A stretch of 64,000 nt of DNA, from NCBI GenBank assembly GCA_038250905.1, contig JBBSBV010000011.1:37201-101200 (forward strand). The letters run 5' to 3'. Both the position numbers and the translations under genes were made by a program. Below are positions 17,491 to 25,514 of the stretch, in pieces (within the stretch, counting starts at the first letter, position 1; each line of letters starts with the position of its first letter). Below the pieces are notes generated by a model. The model was not told the origin of the DNA. It saw nothing but the letters and a program-made list of their open reading frames with translations, and searched no databases. The stretch comes from JAENVU01 sp038250905 (lineage in GTDB: Bacteria; Actinomycetota; Acidimicrobiia; IMCC26256; JAENVU01).

Positions 17491-18123
17491 GTGGACACCT
17501 GGGAGATGATCGATGCGGAACGCACTGAGTTCGCCGACCTCTGCGACACCCTGACCCCGGCGCAGTGGGACACGCAGAGCCTGTGCACCAACTGGCGCGT
17601 CCGTGATGTGGTCGGTCACATCGCCGGTGGCGCGAACCTGACCATGGGGAAGGCGATGGTCGAGCTGGTCCGATACGGGTTCCGCCTCGGACCGATGCTC
17701 GAGCGCACTGCGATCAAGGCGGGCAGTGAACCGACCGACGAACTCGCCCGCTCGATGCGCGCCACGATCGGCGCGCGGCGGACACCGCCGGGCGTGAAGC
17801 CCGAAGGAGTGTTGACCGACACGCTCGTCCACCAACAGGACGTGCGACGCGCGATCGGTGTGCCGCGCGTGGTCGCGAATGATCGGCTCGAGATCGCGCT
17901 CGATTCGATCAAGGACGTCACCAACAGCCTGTTGCCGGGGAAGAAGCGGGTGGCCGAACTCTCCCTGCGCGCGACCGACCTGGACTGGTCGGCGGGAACC
18001 GCGGGTGCACCCGAGGTCACCGGGACCGGCGAGGCGCTGCTGCTCGCCATGTGCGGCCGGCCGGTCGCGTTGGCCGACCTCTCGGGTGCGGGCGTCGAGA
18101 CGCTCCGCGCGCGCATCAGCTGA
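17491..18123 (+). CDS. maleylpyruvate isomerase N-terminal/TIGR03083-type protein
   Basis: This 210-aa protein has the actinobacterial DinB-like four-helix fold: WEMIDAERTEFADLCDTLTPAQWD, then LCTNWRVRDVVGHIAGG with the conserved His. These proteins are thought to be mycothiol- or metal-dependent transferases, but most have no known substrate. The GTG start at 17491 is set by GAGGAGG ending five bases upstream. In-frame sequence before it shows no family similarity. Confidence 0.8.
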   Translation: MDTWEMIDAERTEFADLCDTLTPAQWDTQSLCTNWRVRDVVGHIAGGANLTMGKAMVELVRYGFRLGPMLERTAIKAGSEPTDELARSMRATIGARRTPPGVKPEGVLTDTLVHQQDVRRAIGVPRVVANDRLEIALDSIKDVTNSLLPGKKRVAELSLRATDLDWSAGTAGAPEVTGTGEALLLAMCGRPVALADLSGAGVETLRARIS

Positions 18124-18162
18124 ACGCGAGCGATCCCACGCTCCGCGCGACTCGCGGCGCGC

Positions 18163-18561
18163 TCAGGCAGTCATCTCCTGGATGGCGTCGGTGAGCGCCT
18201 GGTTACCGCCGGGACCGCCACCCTGTTGGGCCATCATCAGCTTGGTCATGTCGCCCTGGACCTTGACCTTGCCGGCCATGAACGCCTGCATCCCTGCCTG
18301 CTGGTTGCCCGAGATGAACACGTCCTTGGCGGTCGCGTAGTCGGTGGTGAGGGTGACGTCGGCCGTTTCGTCATGGCCCTGACCCATCTCGGCCTTGCCT
18401 TCACGTGCGCCCATGTACATCTCGCGCTCACCCCACGGCGTGTCGGTCACGACGAGGTTGAGCACCATGTTCTGGGTCGTCGGCGCGTCGGCACCGTGCT
18501 CCTCCATCAGCGCCGAGACGGTGGTGAACCACTCATCGGAGAGAAACTCGGACTTCGCCAC
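18163..18561 (-). CDS. SCP2 sterol-carrier-domain protein
   Basis: This 132-aa single-domain protein carries the SCP2 features: NMVLNLVVTD, ADVTLTTDYATAKDVFISGN and the typical GKVKVQGDMTKLMMAQ segment. SCP2 domains bind lipids or acyl-CoAs in a hydrophobic tunnel. Start is GTG with AGGAGG six bases upstream. It is divergent from the ferredoxin gene. Confidence 0.88.
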   Translation of the reverse strand: MAKSEFLSDEWFTTVSALMEEHGADAPTTQNMVLNLVVTDTPWGEREMYMGAREGKAEMGQGHDETADVTLTTDYATAKDVFISGNQQAGMQAFMAGKVKVQGDMTKLMMAQQGGGPGGNQALTDAIQEMTA

Positions 18562-18637
18562 GGTGGGCCTCCTGGAGGTTGCAGTCGATCGCGTCGGAGG
18601 ACATTACCGAGGGCAGCTCGGCGGCGTCGACCACCAC

Positions 18638-18643
18638 TACATT
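18638..18643 (+). promoter_or_regulatory. -10 box (TACATT) of leaderless ferredoxin promoter
   Basis: TACATT ends six bases before the ATG at 18650, with no Shine-Dalgarno sequence. Confidence 0.5.
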
Positions 18644-18649
18644 GCGGTG

Positions 18650-18961
18650 ATGGCCGACAGCGCCCGCGCCGAGCGCATCTCGACTCACGAACGCAACCCG
18701 AAGTGGCAGAGCGCGCCGCTGATCATCGACATGTCGATCTGCATCAACTGCGATACGTGTATCCGACACTGTCCACCGCAGTTCGGCGCGATCTTCAACC
18801 ACGGGATCGACGTCATCATCCTCCCGGAGTTGTGTTCGGGCTGCGGGAAGTGCCTCCCGCCGGTGTGCCCGGTGAACTGCATCTTCGAGGACCCGGAATG
18901 GAAGGCGTCCCCGGCCGACTGGTGGGAGTACCCCGGCCGACGTGACGACCCGTACCGCTGA
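18650..18961 (+). CDS. dicluster 4Fe-4S ferredoxin
   Basis: This 103-aa protein has two cysteine clusters, CINCDTCIRHCP and CSGCGKCLPPVCPVNC. The arrangement fits two [4Fe-4S] clusters; the first has CxxCxxCxxxCP and the second has an extra residue before CP. It is a small soluble electron carrier. The C-terminal tail (EWKASPADWWEYPGRRDDPYR) is longer than in minimal ferredoxins and is probably partner-specific. The partner is not obvious here; none of the neighbours is a classic ferredoxin-dependent enzyme. Confidence 0.9.
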   Translation: MADSARAERISTHERNPKWQSAPLIIDMSICINCDTCIRHCPPQFGAIFNHGIDVIILPELCSGCGKCLPPVCPVNCIFEDPEWKASPADWWEYPGRRDDPYR

Positions 18962-19019
18962 CCGGTCCGCGATCGCCCGAACCCGCGAAACGGTCGGAGG
19001 GGTCCGGGAGCCGGGTCCC

Positions 19020-19025
19020 TAGACT
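19020..19025 (+). promoter_or_regulatory. -10 box (TAGACT) of leaderless gatC promoter
   Basis: TAGACT is nine bases before the gatC ATG at 19035, with no Shine-Dalgarno sequence. Confidence 0.55.
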
Positions 19026-19034
19026 CGCCCGCTC

Positions 19035-19352
19035 ATGGCTGATCCGAACGCACGAGCCCCCATCTCCCGCGGCGACGTCGAGCACGTCGCCAAACTGTCC
19101 CGCTTGGCGCTGACCGACGACGAGATCGAGCACATCACGAGCGAGCTCGCCGGCATCCTCGACCACGTGCGCGACATGGAGTCCCTCGACCTGACCGACG
19201 TCCCACCGACGGCCCACCCGCTCCCGCTCCAGAACGTGCTGCGCCCCGACGAGGTCCGCCCGGGTGTGGACCGCGACGAGGTCCTGGCGATGGCGCCGGC
19301 GGCCGAGGACGGTCGCTTCCGCGTGCCGCGCATCCTGGGTGAGGCGCCGTGA
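19035..19352 (+). CDS. gatC: Asp-tRNA(Asn)/Glu-tRNA(Gln) amidotransferase subunit C
   Basis: This 105-aa subunit wraps around GatA and GatB and stabilises the complex. Family sequence is clear: ISRGDVEHVAKLSRLALTDDEIE, the GILDHV helix and LPLQNVLRPDEVRPG. The stop overlaps the gatA GTG by four bases (GTGA), so the two are translationally coupled. Confidence 0.95.
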   Translation: MADPNARAPISRGDVEHVAKLSRLALTDDEIEHITSELAGILDHVRDMESLDLTDVPPTAHPLPLQNVLRPDEVRPGVDRDEVLAMAPAAEDGRFRVPRILGEAP

Positions 19353-20791
19353 CCGCCGTCGAGATCGCCGCCGCGGTCCGGGCCGGCACGCGCACCGCGC
19401 GTTCGGTCGTCGAGGACGCACTCGCCACCATCGCGACGCGTGAGGCCGAACTGCACGCGTGCAACGCGGTGCTCGCGGCCGAGGCGCTCGCGTCCGCCGA
19501 CGCGATCGACGCCGCGGTGGCACGCGGGGAGGATCCCGGCCCGCTCGCCGGCGTGCCGGTCGCACTGAAGGACAACCTCTGCACGCGCGGCATCCCCACC
19601 ACGTGCTCCTCGAAGATCCTCGACGGTTGGCGCCCTCCGTACACGGCGACGGTCGTCGAACGGATCACCGATGCGGGCGGGATCCCGATCGCCAAGACCA
19701 ACCTGGACGAGTTCGCGATGGGATCGTCCACCGAGAACTCGGCGTTCGGGGTCACGCGCAACCCCCACGACCCGGCGCGTGTCGCGGGTGGGTCCAGCGG
19801 GGGATCTGCCGCCGCCGTCGCGGCCGGGTACGTACCGCTCGCACTCGGATCCGACACCGGTGGCTCCATCCGCCAGCCCGCTGCGCTGTGCGGCGTGGTC
19901 GGGGTGAAGCCCACCTACGGACGGGTGAGTCGGTACGGCCTCATCGCCTTCGCATCGAGCCTCGACCAGATCGGGCCGTTCGCGACCACCGTCGACGACG
20001 CCGCACTCCTGCTCGAGACCATCTGGGGCCACGACCGCATGGACTCGACGTCGATCGCGTCGGTGCCCGACCCGCTGACCGGCGGGGCGGACGTGAGTGG
20101 ATTGCGCGTTGGAATCGTCTCCGAGTTGACCGATGTCGACGGCATCGCGCCTGAGGTCCGTGCCTCGGTGGAACGTGCAGGTGCCGCGCTCGAAGCTGCG
20201 GGTGCGACGGTCGACCGGGTCTCGGTTCCGAGCTGCACGTACGGCCTCTCCGCGTACTACCTCATCGCGCCGGCCGAAGCGTCGTCGAACCTCGCGCGGT
20301 ACGACGGCGTGCGGTACGGACTGCGCGAGGACGGCGTGGACGTTGCCGACATGAACGCGCGGACGCGCGCCGCCGGGTTCGGCCCCGAGGTGAAGCGCCG
20401 GATCATGCTCGGCACCTACGCGCTCTCCGCCGGCTACTACGACGCGTACTACGGACAGGCGCAGAAGATCCGGACGCTCATCATCCGCGACTTCGCCGCG
20501 GCGTACGAGCGCTTCGACGTGTTGCTCTCGCCGACCTCGCCCACCGAAGCGTTCGCGATCGGGGAGAAGGCGGCCGACCCATTGGCCATGTACCTGTCGG
20601 ACGTCTGCACCATCCCCACGAACCTCGCGGGTCACGCGGCCATGACCGTTCCCTTCGGCACGGGTGCGGCCGGGCTTCCCGTCGGGGTGCAGGTGCTGGC
20701 GCCGGCGCTCGGAGAGCCGGTGATGTTCCGCGCCGCCCGCGCGCTCGAGGCCGCGGCCCCGCCCGCCGGGCCGAAAGCGGACAACGCATGA
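19349..20791 (+). CDS. gatA: Asp-tRNA(Asn)/Glu-tRNA(Gln) amidotransferase subunit A
   Basis: This 480-aa amidase releases ammonia from glutamine for transamidation of mischarged tRNA. The Ser-cisSer-Lys triad is intact: K74 (ALKDN), S149 (GGSSGGSAA) and S173 (DTGGSIRQPA). Length is normal. Unlike the usual gatCAB order, gatB does not follow directly: a REP-like element and a hydrolase on the other strand lie between. Confidence 0.96.
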   Translation: MTAVEIAAAVRAGTRTARSVVEDALATIATREAELHACNAVLAAEALASADAIDAAVARGEDPGPLAGVPVALKDNLCTRGIPTTCSSKILDGWRPPYTATVVERITDAGGIPIAKTNLDEFAMGSSTENSAFGVTRNPHDPARVAGGSSGGSAAAVAAGYVPLALGSDTGGSIRQPAALCGVVGVKPTYGRVSRYGLIAFASSLDQIGPFATTVDDAALLLETIWGHDRMDSTSIASVPDPLTGGADVSGLRVGIVSELTDVDGIAPEVRASVERAGAALEAAGATVDRVSVPSCTYGLSAYYLIAPAEASSNLARYDGVRYGLREDGVDVADMNARTRAAGFGPEVKRRIMLGTYALSAGYYDAYYGQAQKIRTLIIRDFAAAYERFDVLLSPTSPTEAFAIGEKAADPLAMYLSDVCTIPTNLAGHAAMTVPFGTGAAGLPVGVQVLAPALGEPVMFRAARALEAAAPPAGPKADNA

Positions 20792-20814
20792 TCAGAGGCG
20801 AGAGCGACGCCCTC

Positions 20815-20917
20815 GACCCGAATGACGAACCCCGGTTCGGGGCGGAGCGTGGCCGGAGCGGCCCGGCCCGCAGGGCCAAGAGCGGAAATGATGACCGTCA
20901 GGAGTGCGAGCGGAGGG
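20815..20917. repeat. REP-like palindromic element, copy B
   Basis: It starts just after the gatA stop. A stem CCCCG/CGGGG (20830-20842) and further GC-rich inverted sequence are followed by a tail at 20880-20917 beginning GAGCGGAAATGA and closing with TCAGGAGTGCGAGCGGAGGG. That tail matches 1548-1590 with few changes. The element lies directly at the end of the reverse-strand hydrolase gene. Confidence 0.6.
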
Positions 20918-20922
20918 ACAGA

Positions 20923-21846
20923 TCAGGAGAAGAAGTGCGTGAGCGCGCGGTTGAAGGTGGTCGCGGCTTCCCACTGGAGGAAGTGGCCCGCGCCGGGCAC
21001 CACGAACGGCCCGACGCATTGAGTGAAGGCCACTGCGCACCGCTCGGGAAAGCTAGTCGGCACCACGTTGTCCTCCGGCCCGTAGAGCACGAGGGTGGGG
21101 ACGTCGTTGGTCTCGAGGAAGCGCGGCAGTTCCAGGAACGGACGAGCGCCGGTCGACGATTCGTAGATGCCGAAACTGGCGCGGAGTTTGGTGCCGTCGG
21201 CAAAAGGTTCGGTCATGAAGTCGACTGCATCGCGATCGAATGCGGTCGGCGAGCCCCAGAGCCGGTGGCCGTACATCCCGGCCACGTACGCGCGTCGACG
21301 CGCCGGTGTGTCGAGCTCGGCCGCGAGGGCGTCGGCGTCCGTGGCCTGGCGGATGAAGTAGTCGGCGGTCGCGCGCGTCGCACGGTCGGCGTCGGGCGGG
21401 ATGCCCGCGGCCTCGTACTCGCCGTTCGTCAGCACGGGCGTGACCGTGTTGAAGAAGCACAGCTTCGGGACGAAGCCGGGATAGCGCAGCGACAGGTCGT
21501 ACACGATCGGACCGCCCGCGTCACCGCCGGCCGCGAAGCTCGTCGTGTGACCGAGTACCTCGTGCACGAGCGCATGGAGGTCGATCGCGAAGGTGGCGAC
21601 GTCGTAGTGGTCGTCGGGCGCGACGTCGCTGTCGCCGAAGCCGCGCAGGTCGGGGGCGATCACCTCGAAGCCCGCGGCGACGAGCGGCTCCACGTTGCGC
21701 CACCAGATACGCCGCGTCTCGGGCCAGCCGTGGACGAGCAGGAGCGGTACCCCGCCGATTCCCTCCCGCAGGTAGGCAAGGGTCGCCCCGGTCGAGAGGG
21801 TGGCGCGATGCGTTGCGAATCGCTGCGGATTCAGATCGTCGTTCAT
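20923..21846 (-). CDS. alpha/beta hydrolase, epoxide-hydrolase-like
   Basis: This 307-aa protein has the oxyanion motif VHGWPETRRIWWRN, the segment APDLRGFGDSD and a nucleophile elbow GGDAGGP with Asp rather than Ser, as in epoxide hydrolases and haloalkane dehalogenases. The catalytic His is in GAGHFLQWE. Substrate is unknown. The gene is placed backwards between gatA and gatB. Its ATG (21846) lies inside the start region of gatB; a start at 21864 is also possible. Confidence 0.85.
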   Translation of the reverse strand: MNDDLNPQRFATHRATLSTGATLAYLREGIGGVPLLLVHGWPETRRIWWRNVEPLVAAGFEVIAPDLRGFGDSDVAPDDHYDVATFAIDLHALVHEVLGHTTSFAAGGDAGGPIVYDLSLRYPGFVPKLCFFNTVTPVLTNGEYEAAGIPPDADRATRATADYFIRQATDADALAAELDTPARRRAYVAGMYGHRLWGSPTAFDRDAVDFMTEPFADGTKLRASFGIYESSTGARPFLELPRFLETNDVPTLVLYGPEDNVVPTSFPERCAVAFTQCVGPFVVPGAGHFLQWEAATTFNRALTHFFS

Positions 21847-21862
21847 GGATCGGAAGTTTGAC

Positions 21863-23308
21863 ATGGAGTACGAAGCCGTCATGGGGCTCGAGGTGCACGT
21901 CGAGTTGGCCACCGCGACGAAGCTGTTCTGCGGCTGCCCGAACGAGTTCGGCTCCGAGCCGAACACCAATGTGTGCCCGGTGTGTCTCGGCCTGCCGGGT
22001 TCGCTGCCGGTGCTGAACGAGCAGGTGGTGGAGTTCGCCCTGCGCCTCGGCGAGGCCTTCCATTTCGACGTGCCGGAGCGGTCGATCTTCCACCGGAAGA
22101 ACTACTTCTACCCGGACATGCCGAAGGACTTCCAGACGTCGCAGTACGACTCGCCGATCTGCGCGGACGGCTACCTCGACGTCGACGGCACGCGGATCCG
22201 TATCGAGCGCGCGCACATGGAGGAGGACACCGGCAAGACCACCCACGTCGGTGGTGGCGGTCGCATCCACGATGCCGACCACAGCCTCGTCGACTACAAC
22301 CGCGCGGGCGTGCCGCTCATGGAGATCGTGAGCCGGCCCGACATCCGCAGTGCCGAGCAGGCGAAGGGCTACGTCTTGGAACTGCGCGCGGTGCTCGAGG
22401 CCATCGGCGTCTCGGACGTGAAGATGGAAGAGGGTTCGATGCGCGTCGACGCCAACGTGTCGGTGCGACCTGTCGGGACCGAGACGCTCGGGACGCGGGC
22501 CGAGATCAAGAACATGAACTCGGTGCGGTCCCTGGGTCGGGCCATCGAATACGAGATCGAGCGCCAGGTGGCGTTGGTCGAGTCGGGTGGACGCGTGGTG
22601 CAGGAGACGCGGCACTGGGACGAGTCGGCCGGGATCACCCACGGGATGCGGTCGAAGGAAGGCTCGGAGGACTACCGGTACTTCCCCGAACCCGATCTCG
22701 TCCCGGTCGTGCCCACCGATGCGATGCGCGAACGGGCCCGGAGCGCGGTCGGTGAACTCCCGGCGGCTCGACGCGCGCGGTTCATCGAGGAATGGGGCGT
22801 GAGCGAGATCGACGCCCGCACCCTGATCGAGAGTCCGGGCCTCGCCGACTTCGCCGAGGGGGCGGTGGCGGCGGGCGCGCCCGGAAAGGACGTCGCCAAC
22901 TGGACCAACGGCGAGATCCTCGGGTACCTGAACGAGACGGGACTGTCGCCGGCGGTGCTCCCCTTCACGCCGGACGCCCTGGCCGAACTGATCGGACTCG
23001 TCAGCGACGGCACGCTCTCGCGCAATCTCGCGAAGGACGTGCTCGCGGAGTGTCTGCGCCAACCGAAGCGCCCGCGTGCGGTGGTGGAGGAGCGGGGTCT
23101 GGCGCAGGTGAACGACGAGGGAGCCCTCGGAGCGTTGGTGGACGAGATCCTCATCGCCAATGCCGCCACGGTCGAGGAATACCGAGGCGGTGACGACAAG
23201 TTGCGCAAGAAGAAGCGCGGGTTCCTGATGGGTGAGGTCATGAAGGCCTCGAAGGGTTCGGGCAACCCGCAGACGCTGAACCGGTTGCTCGACGAGAGGC
23301 TGCAGTAG
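21863..23308 (+). CDS. gatB: Asp-tRNA(Asn)/Glu-tRNA(Gln) amidotransferase subunit B
   Basis: This 481-aa subunit binds and phosphorylates the mischarged aminoacyl-tRNA. Family signatures are YEAVMGLEVHVEL, CPVCLGLPGSLPVLN, HRKNYFYPDMPKDFQTSQYD and DYNRAGVPLMEIVS, with a YqeY-like C-terminal domain ending in NPQTLNRLLDERL. The ATG at 21863 was chosen because it is closest to the family start; ATG 21845 adds six residues. The stop overlaps the next GTG by one base. Confidence 0.95.
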   Translation: MEYEAVMGLEVHVELATATKLFCGCPNEFGSEPNTNVCPVCLGLPGSLPVLNEQVVEFALRLGEAFHFDVPERSIFHRKNYFYPDMPKDFQTSQYDSPICADGYLDVDGTRIRIERAHMEEDTGKTTHVGGGGRIHDADHSLVDYNRAGVPLMEIVSRPDIRSAEQAKGYVLELRAVLEAIGVSDVKMEEGSMRVDANVSVRPVGTETLGTRAEIKNMNSVRSLGRAIEYEIERQVALVESGGRVVQETRHWDESAGITHGMRSKEGSEDYRYFPEPDLVPVVPTDAMRERARSAVGELPAARRARFIEEWGVSEIDARTLIESPGLADFAEGAVAAGAPGKDVANWTNGEILGYLNETGLSPAVLPFTPDALAELIGLVSDGTLSRNLAKDVLAECLRQPKRPRAVVEERGLAQVNDEGALGALVDEILIANAATVEEYRGGDDKLRKKKRGFLMGEVMKASKGSGNPQTLNRLLDERLQ

Positions 23309-24042
23309 TGGAGATTCCCGAATACGCGACGGACGAGGGCATCGAACGGATCCTCGTCGTGGTGGCCCACCCCGACGACATCGACTTCGGCGTCGCCGGA
23401 TCGGTGGCGATGTGGACCAACGCGGGGATCGAGGTCACCTACTGCCTGGTCACGAGCGGCGACGCCGGCGGTGAGGACCGGAACCAGTCGCGCGAGGACA
23501 TGGCGCGGATGCGTGAGGCGGAGCAGACGGCGGCGGCGCGGGTGGTCGGGGTCGACGACCTGCGGTTCCTCCACTATCCCGACGGTCGCGTCGAGGCCAC
23601 CCTCGAACTGCGGCGCGACCTGTCCCGGGTGATGCGCCAGGTCCGTCCGCAACGGGTGGTCACCCAGTCACCCGATCGCTTGTACGACCGCATCTACGCG
23701 AGCCATCCCGACCATCTCGCCACCGGTGATGCGGCGATCGCCGCGGTCTATCCCGACGCGCGCAACCCCTTCGCCCACCCCGAGCTGCTCGCGACGGAGG
23801 CGCTCGAACCGTGGTCGGTTCCGCAGCTCTGGATCATGGCCCGCCCCGACCCCAACGTGTACGTGGAGATCACCGACGTGCTCGACGCCAAGCTCAAGGC
23901 CCTGTGTTCGCACACGAGCCAGATCTCGGACCCGGACCGGATCGAGACGCTGCTGCGCGACTGGGCCCAGGCGAATGCCGTCGTCGCCGAACTGCCCGAC
24001 TCGAGCTCGGCCGAGCTGTTCCGAGCGGTCGACACCCGGTAG
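23308..24042 (+). CDS. PIG-L/LmbE family deacetylase
   Basis: This 244-aa zinc-dependent hydrolase carries the family motif VVVAHPDDIDFGVAG and the distal zinc His in YASHPDHLATG. The family includes MshB and Mca of mycothiol metabolism and other N-acetyl-sugar deacetylases. This protein is shorter than MshB or Mca (about 290-300 aa), so the substrate is uncertain. Its GTG start overlaps the gatB stop (TAGTG), so it is probably translated from the gatB mRNA. Confidence 0.85.
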   Translation: MEIPEYATDEGIERILVVVAHPDDIDFGVAGSVAMWTNAGIEVTYCLVTSGDAGGEDRNQSREDMARMREAEQTAAARVVGVDDLRFLHYPDGRVEATLELRRDLSRVMRQVRPQRVVTQSPDRLYDRIYASHPDHLATGDAAIAAVYPDARNPFAHPELLATEALEPWSVPQLWIMARPDPNVYVEITDVLDAKLKALCSHTSQISDPDRIETLLRDWAQANAVVAELPDSSSAELFRAVDTR

Positions 24043-24044
24043 CC

Positions 24045-24635
24045 ATGGACACGCCGTCGCCACACCCGGAATCGGACGCCATCGGGAAGATGCGCTTCCG
24101 GCGCATGGACGAGGGCACACGCGATGACTACGAGGTCCTCAAGCGTGTGCACGAACACAATCTCGCCACGCTGCCCGACCTGTTGTTGGGGCTGCTCGGC
24201 GATCTCGGCGCCGACGTCAACTACCCGATCTCCCGTCTCGAGCACTCACTGCAGGCGGCCACCCGCGCGCAGCGGGACGGCCGCGACGACGAGTACGTGG
24301 TCTGCGCGTTGTTCCACGACATCGGTGAATCGCTCGGACCGTTGAACCACGGCGAGGTCGTGGCCGCGATGCTCGCTCCATTCGTGTCCGAGCCCAACCG
24401 GTGGATGCTGGCGAACCACCCGGTGTTCCAGGTGTACTTCTACGGCACCTACCTCGACATCGACCCGAACGCGCGAGACAAGTTCCTCGGGCATCCGTGT
24501 TACGACCGGACCGCGGAGTTCACCGCGTTGTACGACGAAGTCTCCTTCGATCCCGACTACGACAGCGAACCCCTCGCGACCTTCGAACCCATCGCGCGGC
24601 GGGTCCTGGCCCGGGAGTGGGCCCCGCCCTCCTGA
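24045..24635 (+). CDS. HD-domain protein (predicted phosphohydrolase)
   Basis: This 196-aa helical protein has an HD-domain signature: His in LEHSLQAATRA, the HD doublet in CALFHDIGESLG and a following NHGE. These residues bind divalent metal in HD phosphohydrolases. The C-terminal part (KFLGHPCYDRTAEFTALYDEVSFDPDY) matches bacterial proteins usually annotated only as HD-domain proteins. It begins two bases after the LmbE-like gene and so shares its operon. Substrate is unknown. Confidence 0.75.
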   Translation: MDTPSPHPESDAIGKMRFRRMDEGTRDDYEVLKRVHEHNLATLPDLLLGLLGDLGADVNYPISRLEHSLQAATRAQRDGRDDEYVVCALFHDIGESLGPLNHGEVVAAMLAPFVSEPNRWMLANHPVFQVYFYGTYLDIDPNARDKFLGHPCYDRTAEFTALYDEVSFDPDYDSEPLATFEPIARRVLAREWAPPS

Positions 24636-24650
24636 ACCCGGCGATCGGTC

Positions 24651-25514
24651 TCAGGCGACGATGCTGAGACTCGTGACCGGCGCGAGGCCCTGATGGCTGC
24701 GGGTCCAGGTGCTGCCCGAGTCGACCGACTCGTAGACCTCGCCGCGCGGGGTGCCGAATGCCGCGTCGGTTCCCACGGCGTCGAGCGCGTGACTGTCCAC
24801 GTTGCCGTCGATCCAGTCGGTCACCCGCTCGAAGCGCTCGTTGGCGTGGATGTTGGTGCGGTAGACCGCGCTCTGATGCCCGCGTGGACCCTCGGACGCG
24901 CTGATCAGGATGGCGTCGTCGGGCACCGCGACCGCGCGGCAGTAGGTGGCGTGCAGCCCGCGGGCGTGCACCCGCCACGTGATCCCCGCATCCTCGGAGA
25001 CGAGCAGACCCACTGCGCTCGCGGCCAGGATGAGGTCGTCGCGGCCCCAGACCGAGCGCACCTGGTGGACGTCGTCGCCGATGTCGACCGTCGGTGTCCA
25101 GGTGCGACCGCCGTCCGCGGATCTTGCGATCCCGCCGACATGGACGTTGGCGAAGAGCACGTTGTCGGGCGTGCAGGCGAGCGAGCGGACCTCCGGCGGC
25201 CCGCCCCATGGCGTGTACCACGCGTCGCGACCGGTGACCGTCTCGAAGCCGCGGATCGGCTCGAGTCCGTCGGGAGTGTGGCGGAGCAGATGGGCACCCT
25301 CGGTCCCGACGATCACGCCGCCCGGTGCGTCGATCGCGCAGAGCACCCCGCCGGCCGTGCCGATCTCGGTCCACCCGCGCTCGCCGTGCCACAGGACACG
25401 CCGGCTCCCCGCCACCACGACGTCGCCGAAGACACGGACCGGACCGGGCACCGTCGGGGCGGACCCGCGCGCAGGCTCGAAGAGTCCCTCCGCGGTGGCG
25501 ATGCGATGGTTCAT
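24651..25514 (-). CDS. BNR/sialidase-like beta-propeller protein
   Basis: This 287-aa protein has repeated Asp-box type motifs, SADGGRTWTP, SEDAGITWRV and SVDSGSTWTR, spaced about 50-90 residues apart, as in BNR/YCF48-type beta-propellers. No signal peptide is seen, so it is probably cytosolic. The ATG overlaps the stop of the upstream LLM oxidoreductase (ATGA), implying a shared operon. Catalytic residues of sialidases are not evident. A structural or sensor role is as likely as enzymatic activity. Confidence 0.78.
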   Translation of the reverse strand: MNHRIATAEGLFEPARGSAPTVPGPVRVFGDVVVAGSRRVLWHGERGWTEIGTAGGVLCAIDAPGGVIVGTEGAHLLRHTPDGLEPIRGFETVTGRDAWYTPWGGPPEVRSLACTPDNVLFANVHVGGIARSADGGRTWTPTVDIGDDVHQVRSVWGRDDLILAASAVGLLVSEDAGITWRVHARGLHATYCRAVAVPDDAILISASEGPRGHQSAVYRTNIHANERFERVTDWIDGNVDSHALDAVGTDAAFGTPRGEVYESVDSGSTWTRSHQGLAPVTSLSIVA

